Assembly: GCA_029262735.1 (NCBI GenBank)
Contig: JAJCYY010000076.1
Span: 1-64,000 of the forward strand
From: Chloroflexota bacterium
GTDB lineage: Bacteria > Chloroflexota > Dehalococcoidia > Lucifugimonadales > Lucifugimonadaceae
Direction: 5' to 3'
DNA length: 64,000 nt
The notes under the pieces were generated by a model. That model ran no database searches. It saw only the letters and a list, made by a program, of their open reading frames with translations, and had not been told where the DNA came from. The translations under genes were made by a program, and so were the position numbers. Shown piece after piece: positions 1 to 9,148 of the stretch. Every line of letters begins with the position of its first letter. Within the stretch, counting starts at the first letter, position 1.

Positions 1-2268
1 GACCACCGCGCCCATGTGATAGAGGCGTTGCGCCGGGCTGGAATCTTTGTTGATCCTATGGAGGAGTGGACCGCCGCCAGCCAGGAGCCGAAGAAGCTAT
101 CGACTGAACGCCTCGACAACTGTCAACTCTGTGTCCTGCTCATCGCCCGAAGGCGCGGCTACGTGCCCGATGATGAAAGCCTGAGCATCACTCAGATGGA
201 GTATGAGGAGGCACTTAGGCGCGACGCAGAGGTGTTCGTCTACATGCTGGACGACGACGAGCCTGAGTGGGATCCCGAAGCGGACGAGAGGGAATCGGAT
301 CCGGAACTGGACCAGTGGAGGAAACGGCTACAAGTACGACATGCGCGCTCTTTGTTCGACAAGAGGCCTGATTCGATAGAGGTGGCTCCGGCCATCACGA
401 GATGGGCGCTCGGCCTACTCGCCAGCGGGAACCTAGCCGGTCTCTCAGATCTGAACGTCACACTCTTCTGGCGCCTGAGGCCGTCTACAAACGCTGAGAA
501 CTTCTCCGGCAGGCAAGATCAGCTTGAGGGGCTGGACGGGTACTTCGAACAGGGCAAGACATTCGTCATCTCTGCCGGACCCGGGATAGGCAAGAGCAGG
601 CTTGCTGCAGAGTGGTCTGTGCGCTCAGAGATGAACGGCTTCTGGACCCGGGGTGGTGACACTACCGTCCAGACACTCGCTTCTCTGGGGAGAGAGCTCG
701 GATTCGAGGATCCTACCGACGATGAGCTCTCTCAACGGACCTCCTCCTGGCTCTCTCAAAACGATGCTCTTCTCTGGGTCGTTGACGACCTTAAGGACCT
801 GACGCAGGTGCGGGATCTGGAACGTGTGAGCGGTGGTGCGAAGCTGCTGGTCACCACAAGAAGCGCCGAGTTCGGGTACCTGCCTGATGGGGCTGGAAGG
901 ATCGCGCTCACCACGCTTACCCCTGGAGCCTCGGTAGAGCTGCTCAGTTCGAAGATAGCCTCAGATGGCCATGACGATGTGCTTAAACAGATCGCAGAAC
1001 AGGTCGGATACCTGCCGCTAGCCCTCGAGATGCTGGCTGTGAGGCTCGGCAACAACCCCTTGCTGGGCAACCAGCCCGGCCTGCTCCTGGAACAGCTGAA
1101 GGAAAAGCCGAACACCATCGAATTGGAGATCTTCCAGGAAGAGGCGAGGGGAACGAGCCTGCCTCGTGACGAGAGTGTGTTCCAGGCGATCTCTGGGACG
1201 ATTACAGAGCTTGATGAGTCCACACGCGAGAAGTTGATGCCGCTCGGGTATATGGCCGATGCTCCTCTACCACAGCAGCTTGCGATGAGTCTTATGGGCG
1301 TAGAGCAGGGAGAGTTCGTCGAGGTGATAGGTGAGTGTCAGCGTCAGTCGGTGCTGAGACTCTCCGATGCCGGTGACGCACTGGTCGTGCACTCCCTCAC
1401 CGCCGCAGTGATCCGCTCGACCGACCGTGGTAAATCGCTTGGCGAGGCATCGTCACGCTTGCAGGAGAACCTGGCTGCGAGGGTGAATGACTACTCGATA
1501 GACCTGGGTACCGAGGTTGTGCATCACGTGCGGATGCTGGAGCATTTGAAGACGGCAGAAGAGGGTGCGGACCCAGGAGAGTACCGGCTCAATTACGCAG
1601 CGTGGTTATCGCAGAGCTACTCCAGACTTGGCCGTTTCCGGGAGGCGGTGGATCTTAACGAGGAGACGCTCAGGCTTCAGGAGAAGCTGCTTGGCCCTGA
1701 ACACCCGAACACGCTCGCAGGCCGCAGCAACCTGGCTGCTAGCCACTTCAGGGTTGGCCGTTACCAGGAGGCGGTTGAACTTTTCGAGGAGACGCTCAGG
1801 CTCAGGGTGAAGGTGCTTGGCCCCGAGCACCCTGACACGCTCGTGACCCGCACTGGCCTTGCGGTCACTTATGGCAACCTTGGCCGTTACCAGGAGGCGG
1901 TTGAGCTTAACGAGGAAACGCTCAGCCTCCAGGAGAAGGTGCTTGGCCCGGAACACCGTGACACGCTTACAAGCCGTAACAACCTGGCCCAGGGCTACTC
2001 CCACATTGGCCGAAACCAGGAGGCGGTTGAGCTTCACGAGGAGACGATGAGGCTCAGTGAGAATGTGCTTGGAAAAGAGCACCCTGGCACGCTCACAAGC
2101 CGCAACAACCTGGCCCTGGGCTACTCCTCACTTGGCCGTTACCAGGAGGCAGTTGAGCTTCACGAGGAGACACTCAGGCTCCAGGAGAAGGTACTTGGCC
2201 CAGAGCACCCACACACGCTAATAACCCGCGACAACCTGGCCCAGGCGAGAGAACTGATGGGGCGTTGA
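1..2268 (+). CDS. STAND/NLR-like ATPase: DUF4062-type N-terminus, NB-ARC core, 5 TPR repeats (5' end missing)
   Basis: The reading frame is open to the first base (DHRAHVIEALRRAG comes before the first possible GTG at 16), so the true start lies left of the window. The N-terminus (to about residue 140) looks like the TIR-related DUF4062 domain. The NB-ARC-type core starts near FWRLRPSTNAENF, with Walker A GPGIGKSR, a Walker B-like LLWVVDDL, the sensor LLVTTRSAEF, a GYLPLAL motif and an MHD-equivalent VHSL. The C-terminus has five 42-residue kinesin-light-chain-type TPRs (pattern EETLRLxEKVLGPEHPxTL). Such proteins oligomerise on ligand sensing and act in antiviral or regulated-death responses; that role is family knowledge. 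From about base 467 onward the DNA is nearly the same as in the next gene, which points to duplication. The function of this copy is inferred. Confidence 0.85.
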   Translation, partial: DHRAHVIEALRRAGIFVDPMEEWTAASQEPKKLSTERLDNCQLCVLLIARRRGYVPDDESLSITQMEYEEALRRDAEVFVYMLDDDEPEWDPEADERESDPELDQWRKRLQVRHARSLFDKRPDSIEVAPAITRWALGLLASGNLAGLSDLNVTLFWRLRPSTNAENFSGRQDQLEGLDGYFEQGKTFVISAGPGIGKSRLAAEWSVRSEMNGFWTRGGDTTVQTLASLGRELGFEDPTDDELSQRTSSWLSQNDALLWVVDDLKDLTQVRDLERVSGGAKLLVTTRSAEFGYLPDGAGRIALTTLTPGASVELLSSKIASDGHDDVLKQIAEQVGYLPLALEMLAVRLGNNPLLGNQPGLLLEQLKEKPNTIELEIFQEEARGTSLPRDESVFQAISGTITELDESTREKLMPLGYMADAPLPQQLAMSLMGVEQGEFVEVIGECQRQSVLRLSDAGDALVVHSLTAAVIRSTDRGKSLGEASSRLQENLAARVNDYSIDLGTEVVHHVRMLEHLKTAEEGADPGEYRLNYAAWLSQSYSRLGRFREAVDLNEETLRLQEKLLGPEHPNTLAGRSNLAASHFRVGRYQEAVELFEETLRLRVKVLGPEHPDTLVTRTGLAVTYGNLGRYQEAVELNEETLSLQEKVLGPEHRDTLTSRNNLAQGYSHIGRNQEAVELHEETMRLSENVLGKEHPGTLTSRNNLALGYSSLGRYQEAVELHEETLRLQEKVLGPEHPHTLITRDNLAQARELMGR

Positions 2269-2362
2269 TCCGGCCTGGTTGATGTCCCATCGTATGGCAA
2301 TCTGTTTCAGGCCCTGATATAAAACCCCGCCACACTCCGTAATCCAGATTTGACTCAATATC

Positions 2363-5300
2363 ATGACTCAAAACCCGGCGACAGATGATTCGGCACGAAG
2401 TGGCCAGCCTGCAGCCAGGGCCATTAAGACCTACTACGTGTTTCTGGCATCTCCCGGAGACGTTGCGGATGAACGCCAGGCGGTTAGAGACTTCTTCACC
2501 ACCTACAACCAGACAACAGCCGAAACTAAAGGACTTCGTTTCGAGCTCGTTGACTGGGAGAACTATTCGACGGCAGGTGTTGGCAGGCCCCAGGAGCTGA
2601 TCACAAAACAGACACTTGAACGACACAAGGGCTCACTGGCACTTGTAATAGGCATCCTGGGACAGCGGTTCGGATCACCGTCTGGTAAACGTGAATCGGG
2701 AACCCTGGAAGAGTTCGGATGGGCCCTTAAGAGCAACAATGAGTCCGGGTACCCGGAGGTTAAATGGTTTTTCAAGGACATCAAGAATCTGAACCTTGAC
2801 CCCGATCGGGCCGAGCAAGGCCTGGAGCAGTGGAACAGGGTCAAAGCGTTTCGGCGGTCGGTGGAGGACGGCAAGAGTGTGTATACACGTTCTTATAACG
2901 ACCTCTCCTCTTTCCAATCCCTCCTCAACCAGGACGTCACAAGATGGCTGAACGATTCTGACCGGGATTGGAACAGTTCTGAATCCTTTAACGAACGGCC
3001 CGCAGATCCCGAACCCGCCCCTGTCGTCTTCTGGCACCTGAGGCCGTCTACAAACGCTGAGAACTTCTACGGCAGGCAAGATCAACTGGAGGAGCTGGAC
3101 CGCCACTTCGAACATGGCAAGACATTCGTCATCTCTGCCGGGCCCGGGATAGGCAAGAGCAGGCTTGCTGCAGAGTGGTCTGTGCGCTCAGGGATGAACG
3201 GCTTCTGGACCCGGGGTGGTGACACCGCTGTCCACACACTCGCCTCCCTGGGGAGAGAGCTCGGGTTCGAAGATGCTACCGACGATGAACTCTCTCAACG
3301 GACCTCCTCCTGGCTCTCTCAAAACGATTCTATTCTCTGGGTCGTTGACGACCTCAAGGACCTGGCCCAGGTGCGGGAGCTGGAACGTGTGAGCAGTGGT
3401 GGGAAGCTGCTGGTCACTACAAGGAGCGCCGAGTTCGGGTACCTGCCTGATGGAACAGGAAGAAGCGCGCTCACCACGCTTACCCCTGGAGCCTCGGTAG
3501 AGCTGCTCAGCTCGAAGATAGCCGTAGATGGCCATGACGATGTGCTTAAACAGATCGCAGAACAGGTCGGGTACCTGCCGCTAGCCCTCGAGATGCTGGC
3601 TGTACGGCTCGGCAACAACCCCTTGCTGGGCAACCAGCCCGGCCTGCTCCTTGAGCAGCTGAAGAAAAAGCCGAACACCGCCGAACTGGAGATCTTCCAG
3701 GAAGAGGCGAAGGGAACGAGCCTGCCTCGTGACGAGAGTGTGTTCCAGGCGATCTCAGGGACGATCACAGAGCTTGATGAGTCCGCACGCGAGAAGTTGA
3801 TGTCACTCGGGTATATGGCCGATGCTCTTCTACCCCAGCGGCTTGCGATGACGCTTATGGGCGTAGAGCAGGGTGAGCTCGTTGAGGTGATAGGTGAGTG
3901 TCAGCGTCAGTCGGTGCTGAGACTCTCCGATGCCGGTGACGCACTTGTCGTGCACTCCCTTACCGCCGCTGTGATCCGTTCGATCGACCAGGGTAAATCG
4001 CTTGGGGAGGCATCGTCCCGCTTGCAAGAGAACCTGGCCGAGAGGGTGAATGACTACTCGATAGACCTGGGTAACGAGGTTGTGCATCACGTGCGGATGC
4101 TGGAGCACCTGCAGGCAGCGGAAGATGGTGCCGATCCAGGAGAGAACCGGCTCAATTACGCCGCGTGGTTATCGCGGGGCTACTCCAGACTTGGTCGTTA
4201 CCAGGAGGCGGTGGATCTTGACCAGGAGACGCTCAGGCTGAGTGAGAAGGTGTTCGGCCCAGAGCACCCAATCACTCTGACAAGTCGCAACAACCTGGCT
4301 TCTGGCTCCTCCAGGCTCGGCCATTACCAGGAGGCAGTTGAGCTTCACGAGGAGACGCTCACGCTCTACGAGAAGGTACTCGGCCCAGAGCACCCAAACA
4401 CTCTCACAAGTCGCAACAACCTGGCCCAGGGCTACTCAAACCTCGGCCGTTACCAGGATGCGGTTGAGCTTCACGAGGAGACGCTCAGGCTCAGAGAGAA
4501 GGTGCTTGGCCCAGAGCACCCTGAGACGCTCACAAGCCGCAACAACCTGGCTCAGGGCTACTCCAACCTTGGCCGTTACCAGGAGGCGGTCGAGCTTCAA
4601 GAGGGGACGCTCAGGCTCAGAGAGAAGATGCTTGGCCCAGAGCACCCTGACACGCTCAACAGCCGCAACAACCTGGCCCAGGGCTACTCCAACTTTGGCC
4701 GTTACCGGGAGGCGGTTGAGCTTTACGAGGAGGCGCTCAGGCTCAGTGAGAAGGTGCTTGGTCGAAAGCACCCTGACACGCTCACAAGCCGTAACAACCT
4801 GGCTTCAGGCTACTCTAACCTTGGCCGTTACCAGGAGGCGGTGGATCTTGACCAGGAGACGCTCAGGCTGCACGAGGAGGTGCTTGGCCCGGAACACCCA
4901 GACACGCTCGCAAGTCGCAACAACCTGGCCCAGGGCTACTCCAGCCTCGGCCGTTACCAGGAGGCGGTTGAGCTTCACGAGGAGACGCTCAGGCTCAAGG
5001 AGCACGTGCTTGGCCCAGAGCACCCTGACACGCTCAACAGCCGCAACAACCTGGCTTCTGGCTACTTCAGGGTTGGCCGTTACCGGGAGGCGGTCGAGCT
5101 TCACGAGGAGACGCTCAGGCTCAGTGAGAAGGTGCTTGGCCCTGCACACCCCAACACGCTCACAAAGCGCAACAACCTGGCTTCTGGCTACACCAACCTT
5201 GGCCGTTACCAGGATGCGGTGGATCTCAACGAAGAGACGCTCAGGCTCAGTGAGAAGCTGCTTGGCCCAGAGCACCCGAACACGCTTGGAAGCCGCAACA

Positions 5301-5713
5301 ACCTGGCTTCGGGCTACTCCAGGCTTGACCGTAACCAGGAGGCGGTTGAGCTTCACGAGGAGACACTCAGGCTCCAGGAGGAGGTGCTTGGCCCGGAACA
5401 CCCAGACACGCTCGCAAGCCGCAACAACCTGGCTTCTGGCTATTACAACCTTGGCCGTTACCAGGAAGCGGTTGAGCTTGACGAGGAGACGCTCAGGCTC
5501 AAGGAGAAGGTGCTTGGTGAAGAGCACTCTGGCACGCTTATAAGCCGCAACAACCTGGCCCAGGTTTACGCCAAGCTTGGCCGTTACCAGGAGGCGGTTG
5601 AGCTTCACGAGGAGACGCTCAGGCTCTATGAGAAGGTGCTTGGCCCAGAACACCCGAACACGCTCATAAGCCGCGGCAACCTGGCCCAGGCGAGAGAACT
5701 GATGGGGGGTTGA
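2363..5713 (+). CDS. STAND/NLR-like ATPase with a different DUF4062-type N-terminus and 12 TPR repeats
   Basis: A 1116-residue protein. Residues about 20-200 form a TIR-like/DUF4062 domain (VFLASPGDVADERQAV; LVIGILGQRFGSPSG; GTLEEFGWAL) that is unlike the N-terminus of the gene upstream. The NB-ARC core starts at FWHLRPSTNAENF near residue 222 and carries GPGIGKSR, LLWVVDDL wording (here ILWVVDDL), LLVTTRSAEF, GYLPLALEML and VHSL. Twelve near-identical 42-residue TPRs follow, each encoded by a 126-bp unit. The two genes end with the same ARELMG tail, and the match continues about 30 bases past both stop codons. The gap from the first gene is 94 bases with no clear terminator, so the pair may be co-transcribed. 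The ATG at 2363 has no obvious ribosome binding site. A defence role is inferred from architecture. Confidence 0.88.
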   Translation: MTQNPATDDSARSGQPAARAIKTYYVFLASPGDVADERQAVRDFFTTYNQTTAETKGLRFELVDWENYSTAGVGRPQELITKQTLERHKGSLALVIGILGQRFGSPSGKRESGTLEEFGWALKSNNESGYPEVKWFFKDIKNLNLDPDRAEQGLEQWNRVKAFRRSVEDGKSVYTRSYNDLSSFQSLLNQDVTRWLNDSDRDWNSSESFNERPADPEPAPVVFWHLRPSTNAENFYGRQDQLEELDRHFEHGKTFVISAGPGIGKSRLAAEWSVRSGMNGFWTRGGDTAVHTLASLGRELGFEDATDDELSQRTSSWLSQNDSILWVVDDLKDLAQVRELERVSSGGKLLVTTRSAEFGYLPDGTGRSALTTLTPGASVELLSSKIAVDGHDDVLKQIAEQVGYLPLALEMLAVRLGNNPLLGNQPGLLLEQLKKKPNTAELEIFQEEAKGTSLPRDESVFQAISGTITELDESAREKLMSLGYMADALLPQRLAMTLMGVEQGELVEVIGECQRQSVLRLSDAGDALVVHSLTAAVIRSIDQGKSLGEASSRLQENLAERVNDYSIDLGNEVVHHVRMLEHLQAAEDGADPGENRLNYAAWLSRGYSRLGRYQEAVDLDQETLRLSEKVFGPEHPITLTSRNNLASGSSRLGHYQEAVELHEETLTLYEKVLGPEHPNTLTSRNNLAQGYSNLGRYQDAVELHEETLRLREKVLGPEHPETLTSRNNLAQGYSNLGRYQEAVELQEGTLRLREKMLGPEHPDTLNSRNNLAQGYSNFGRYREAVELYEEALRLSEKVLGRKHPDTLTSRNNLASGYSNLGRYQEAVDLDQETLRLHEEVLGPEHPDTLASRNNLAQGYSSLGRYQEAVELHEETLRLKEHVLGPEHPDTLNSRNNLASGYFRVGRYREAVELHEETLRLSEKVLGPAHPNTLTKRNNLASGYTNLGRYQDAVDLNEETLRLSEKLLGPEHPNTLGSRNNLASGYSRLDRNQEAVELHEETLRLQEEVLGPEHPDTLASRNNLASGYYNLGRYQEAVELDEETLRLKEKVLGEEHSGTLISRNNLAQVYAKLGRYQEAVELHEETLRLYEKVLGPEHPNTLISRGNLAQARELMGG
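4180..5670 (+). repeat. In-frame 126-bp tandem repeats encoding 12 TPR units
   Basis: Twelve head-to-tail units, each carrying the DNA phrase ggccgttaccaggaggcggt and the peptide phrase GPEHPxTLxSRNNLA. Units differ by only a few bases, mostly at the residues after EETLRL and after EHP. The homologous array in the upstream gene (about 1610-2250) has five units. Near-identity at DNA level suggests recent unequal exchange or conversion. Confidence 0.9.
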
Positions 5714-6198
5714 TCCGGCCCGGTTAATGTCCCACAGTACGGCTGCAGTAAGAAGGCATTTCTCGCGATCCTACTTTTCATCATCCTTCGTCCGCCATCG
5801 GCGTTTGAGGTGACAACACATCGGCGCGATAGTTCCGGTATCTGACAGTGGGAGGTGTGGTGTTGCAGCTGGTCGTTTGTCTGCTCTGTACTGAGAATCC
5901 GTTCGCGTGTCCTGAGTTCTACCGGTCCTCGCATATGCGGTTACATCTCGAGAAGATTCACAAGCTCGGTAAAGAGCCGCTGTTCTGCCGGTGGTCCGGA
6001 GAGCGCCAGGTCTACTCTCTCGGCCGCGGTCGGCATGCGGAGCCGGTCCTGCGGCAGATTGAGATCACTTTTTAGTTTCTCTCTGATTTTGACCAATAGC
6101 TCTCCAAAGCCTCATGGGCTCTGTCATATTGCAAGACAGAGACCGATAGCCCGGCCTTTCGAGCAGTGGTTTCAACATCTCGCTCGTCTCACCGCACC
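5714..6198. other. Gap between STAND genes and the element ATPase; possible gene remnant
   Basis: No convincing intact gene. The first 30 bases copy the sequence that follows the first STAND gene. A 75-codon open frame at 5848-6075 (+) contains CPEFYRSSHMRLHLEKIHK and ERQVYSLGRGRHAE, which weakly recalls the winged-helix part of replication-relaxation proteins, a family often found near packaging ATPases. The match is too short to call a gene. Confidence 0.25.
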
Positions 6199-7218
6199 CT
6201 ACGCCAGCCCAGCTTGCCAGAGTCCATTGAGGACGTCTTCCCTGGCCGGCAGCTCGTAAGCGACGCCGGCTTTCGTACGCTTGCGATACAAGCCGAGGAT
6301 GCCGGCAGCTCGGCCGATCATCTCCGGCGTCGGCTGCATTTTGCCTTCGGTCTGCTGGGCAACGAACCTAGCGAACGTGCCGGGAACCAGGCGCTTCGCT
6401 CCGTTCGTCTGGACCATGCCGGGTATCCATCCCTTCATCGCGTCCACCAGCTCCGGAATCGAAAGCTGCGTCATCGCCTCGTCGTGAGCAGCCGCTATGG
6501 CTTCCGGCGTTATGTTCTGGAACTCGGCCACGGATGCGGTCGCCAGCGTGTTGTAGAGATGGTGGTACCGGGTGACTCTCGGGAGTAGTTTGCGCCAGCG
6601 TTTGCGGCCATCACGATACCGACCGTCATAGCCCTTGGTGCCCTGGGTATCCACCCAGTTCTGAACGATGTAGTCCCGGCAGTCCTTGAGGTGGTGGTTC
6701 GGGCTTTCCCGTTCACACTTCCGGTCGACGTGCAGCTCGAGGTAGGCGTGCGCGTCGGTCTGCTCTCCGATTGCGCGGTCGAGCTGCTTACGAGAGTTGG
6801 TCGTGTAAAAGAGCGTGCATCCTCTTTTACGGATCTGCTGAATGAACCCCATGATCTCCCGGTTCGCCCGGCTGGCGGAGCGGTACTTGTTCAGGACCAC
6901 CTGCATCTCGTCGATCATTATGATGGCGCCGTTGAGACGATCCGATCCCGTTAACAGCTCGGGGAGCGTGATCGGCTCCCCGCTGATGTGCTGGTAGCTT
7001 TCCGGGTAGTAGAGCACCGGTCTGCCAGGGTTCCGGCGATGCTCCGACTCCCCGAGGACAGCCATGTACAGACTCTTGCCCTGGCCCTTGCTGCCGAACA
7101 GCCCGACAATCCACGACTTCGGGAGCTTGGGCCTGTCGACATCCGGGCGGCCCTTCCCTCGCTCCTTCATCTTGTACGGCCACTGAAACGCCTTGCCGTG
7201 ACTCCCTGGATATGGCAC
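6199..7218 (-). CDS. Zot/packaging-type P-loop ATPase of a mobile element
   Basis: A 339-residue protein with a GTG start at 7218 behind a G-rich ribosome binding site. Walker A is GLFGSKGQGKSLYMA (residues about 39-53), Walker B is AIIMIDEMQ, and FYTTNSRKQLD follows in the sensor position. The layout matches Zot-like and virus or plasmid packaging ATPases that move DNA across a membrane or into a capsid. No membrane segment is evident. The C-terminal third (residues about 230-339) is not recognised. It lies 84 bases downstream of the serine recombinase on the same strand, so the two may form one transcription unit of an integrated element. The exact substrate (plasmid, phage-like particle or other) cannot be told from sequence. 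Confidence 0.7.
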   Translation of the reverse strand: MPYPGSHGKAFQWPYKMKERGKGRPDVDRPKLPKSWIVGLFGSKGQGKSLYMAVLGESEHRRNPGRPVLYYPESYQHISGEPITLPELLTGSDRLNGAIIMIDEMQVVLNKYRSASRANREIMGFIQQIRKRGCTLFYTTNSRKQLDRAIGEQTDAHAYLELHVDRKCERESPNHHLKDCRDYIVQNWVDTQGTKGYDGRYRDGRKRWRKLLPRVTRYHHLYNTLATASVAEFQNITPEAIAAAHDEAMTQLSIPELVDAMKGWIPGMVQTNGAKRLVPGTFARFVAQQTEGKMQPTPEMIGRAAGILGLYRKRTKAGVAYELPAREDVLNGLWQAGLA

Positions 7219-7264
7219 GAGGACCCCCTTTCTGAGAGTGATTCATAAGTTATATAGGGGGCTT

Positions 7265-7291
7265 TTGCTTACACCTGGCGTTGCTTACACC
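7265..7291. repeat. Pair of direct repeats between recombinase and ATPase
   Basis: The 11-mer ttgcttacacc occurs at 7265-7275 and again at 7281-7291, 16 bases apart start to start. This is the spacing of stacked regulator sites or iterons. It sits just upstream of the ATPase start on its strand, so it may control that gene. Confidence 0.4.
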
Positions 7292-7302
7292 ACGTCACAC
7301 CT

Positions 7303-8787
7303 CTACCTGAACTCCAGCTCGATCCCATTGTCGTCCTTGACGTAAGCAGCCTTCAGAATCATCTGCAGGATCGCCTTGGCTTTGGGGACCTCAAGCTTCT
7401 CGAACGTTTCGATGAACGATTCGATGCGTGAAGGGAGTGATTCGACAAAACCCTGGGAGGACTCAGCCGAGCCAACCTGTTCTCTAAGCTCCGCAATCCG
7501 GATCTCGGTCGCAGCTCTTTCGTCTCGGCGTAGCTGGTTCGCTTTAGAGAACTCCTCTTCGGTGAGGATCTCCTTCTTCAGGTACTCAAGATTCTTCTGA
7601 AAGTCTGTATCAAGCGCTGAGAGCTGCTTCTCGAGTCGTCTCAGTTCCTTCTTCTTGCGGTCCGTGTCTGCCGTTCCTGATACGTGGAGTAGCTCTGCGA
7701 CTCGCTTCGGGTTACTGAATCGGCCCAGGTACTCCAGTACCGCCGGCTCCAGCTTCGTAGAGACGTGTGAGTTGTGATGGGCACACAGGGCCCGGGCTTT
7801 CTTGGCATTAACGCACTGGTAGCTCCGGTAAGACTTACCTTTGTACTTTGCACCGGTCTTGCCCGTCATCGGACCGCCGCAGTGCCCGCACCTTGCTATG
7901 CCACTCAGCAGGAAGACGCTCGTGTGAACAGAACCTCGTGGCGCGCCCTTGCGGATATCCATCCTCAGCTGTAAGGCGTCCCATTCCTCCTCGTTCAGTA
8001 TCGGAGGAAAGACACCTGGTACCTCAATCAGCTCAGCGCTCGGATCTTCCTTGAGCCTGGATCTCCCGAAGACCATCAGTCCCTTGATAACCGGGTTGCG
8101 CAGAATCATCTGGATAGATGAAGGGACCCATGGGCGTGAGTTCCGGGTCATCCCTCGCTCGTTGAGCGTATCCGCTATCGCCTTGAACCCCAGGTTCTCC
8201 TCGACGCTAAGCCGGGCCATCTCCCGGATGATCGCTGATTCGGACTCCTCTATCTCCCAGTGAGCCACGACGGCCTTTCCGTCCTTGATCTCTCTAATCG
8301 GCCTGAAGCCGTAGGGAGCCTTTCCGCTGTGGATACCTTTTCTTGCACTGTTACCCATGTTGGCCCGTACTCTCTCGGAGATTCTCTTGCTCTCGTGTCC
8401 TGCAACACCTGCACTCACCATGAGCATCAGTTCATCCGTGATGTCCTGATCTGTTGCTTCTACTGAAACGCCGTGCCCTTTCAACTCCCATATGCGGGAG
8501 AGTATCTCTTGCGGATTCCTGCCGAAGCGATCAAGGTACTGGACTAGCACCGCATCGGCACCCTCGTCAATAACGTAGCGAAGCATCCTCCGATACTCGG
8601 GTCTGTCGTCTCTTCGACCAGACTCGATATCGCGGAATAGCTTTATTACGAGACCACCGCGTAAATCCGCCTCAGTTCGGATGCGTTCCTCCTGGGTCTC
8701 AAGCGAGGAGTTGTTCACCCGCGCCTGTCCCTCCGTCGAGACCCTTACGTATCCTACGATTCGTTTGTGCGATATTGAGGTGACCAT
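7303..8787 (-). CDS. Large serine recombinase (site-specific integrase/resolvase family)
   Basis: A 494-residue protein. The N-terminal resolvase domain holds the catalytic serine in GYVRVSTEGQ (Ser17), a conserved arginine region (DIESGRRDDRPEYRRML) and YLDRFGRNP. The recombinase domain follows, then a zinc ribbon (CGHCGG, later YQC and CAHH), a coiled coil around residues 380-440 and a short tail. Length and order fit phage and integrative-element integrases. The ATG at 8787 has AAGGA eight bases upstream. Such enzymes join attP and attB without host factors, and their attachment site usually lies beside the gene. The neighbouring packaging-type ATPase supports an integrated element. No signs of decay were seen. 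Confidence 0.93.
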   Translation of the reverse strand: MVTSISHKRIVGYVRVSTEGQARVNNSSLETQEERIRTEADLRGGLVIKLFRDIESGRRDDRPEYRRMLRYVIDEGADAVLVQYLDRFGRNPQEILSRIWELKGHGVSVEATDQDITDELMLMVSAGVAGHESKRISERVRANMGNSARKGIHSGKAPYGFRPIREIKDGKAVVAHWEIEESESAIIREMARLSVEENLGFKAIADTLNERGMTRNSRPWVPSSIQMILRNPVIKGLMVFGRSRLKEDPSAELIEVPGVFPPILNEEEWDALQLRMDIRKGAPRGSVHTSVFLLSGIARCGHCGGPMTGKTGAKYKGKSYRSYQCVNAKKARALCAHHNSHVSTKLEPAVLEYLGRFSNPKRVAELLHVSGTADTDRKKKELRRLEKQLSALDTDFQKNLEYLKKEILTEEEFSKANQLRRDERAATEIRIAELREQVGSAESSQGFVESLPSRIESFIETFEKLEVPKAKAILQMILKAAYVKDDNGIELEFR

Positions 8788-8837
8788 GACGTTCCTTTGA
8801 CTAAAGGTAACAGACTCATGGTGGTATATCTATCAAA

Positions 8838-9148
8838 GCAGGGAGTTAGAGGGTGGGTCGTTCGTGCAAGTGAAACAGGTTGATCTTGTGAGCCGAAACG
8901 AACCTCACCCTAGCCCTCTCCCGCGAGCGGGAGAGGGGATTTGGCGATGATGTCGACAGAGCCAATCAAGTTCAGAATGACAGAACTGTCGGCCGTACCG
9001 GCCGATTCCCCCTCTCTCTATCTCGCGCCGGCAAGCAGGCACCCGACAAGGGGAGAGAGGATTAACTCGAGCCAACTCGATTCAGAATCTTCCGGTGACC
9101 TCACACGAGAAGCAAGATCCCTCGTCCGCAAACAGGCACCAGAAACGC
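8838..9148. repeat. Intergenic repeat modules, the first truncated
   Basis: Holds agggagttagagggtgggt at 8841-8860 without the left inverted arm that usually precedes it, an imperfect ctctcccgcgagcgggagag hairpin near 8915, the reverse of the attctgaacttgattcaga module near 8966, and another copy near 9080. No gene is seen. The loss of the left arm right after the recombinase gene may mark an element boundary. Confidence 0.6.

Noticed and set aside
4338-5653. Long open frames on both strands through the TPR array (Arg/Thr/Ser-rich on plus, Leu/Val/Arg-rich on minus)
   Set aside because: They are by-products of the repeated codons of the real gene; composition is unnatural and no start signals are present.
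4180-5670. Regular repeats of constant length, at first glance like a CRISPR array
   Set aside because: Units are 126 bp, abut without spacers, keep one reading frame and encode TPRs.
5848-6075. Zinc-finger-like small protein (CPEF...HLEKIH)
   Set aside because: Only two loosely spaced cysteines and histidines and no ribosome binding site; kept as a possible remnant only.
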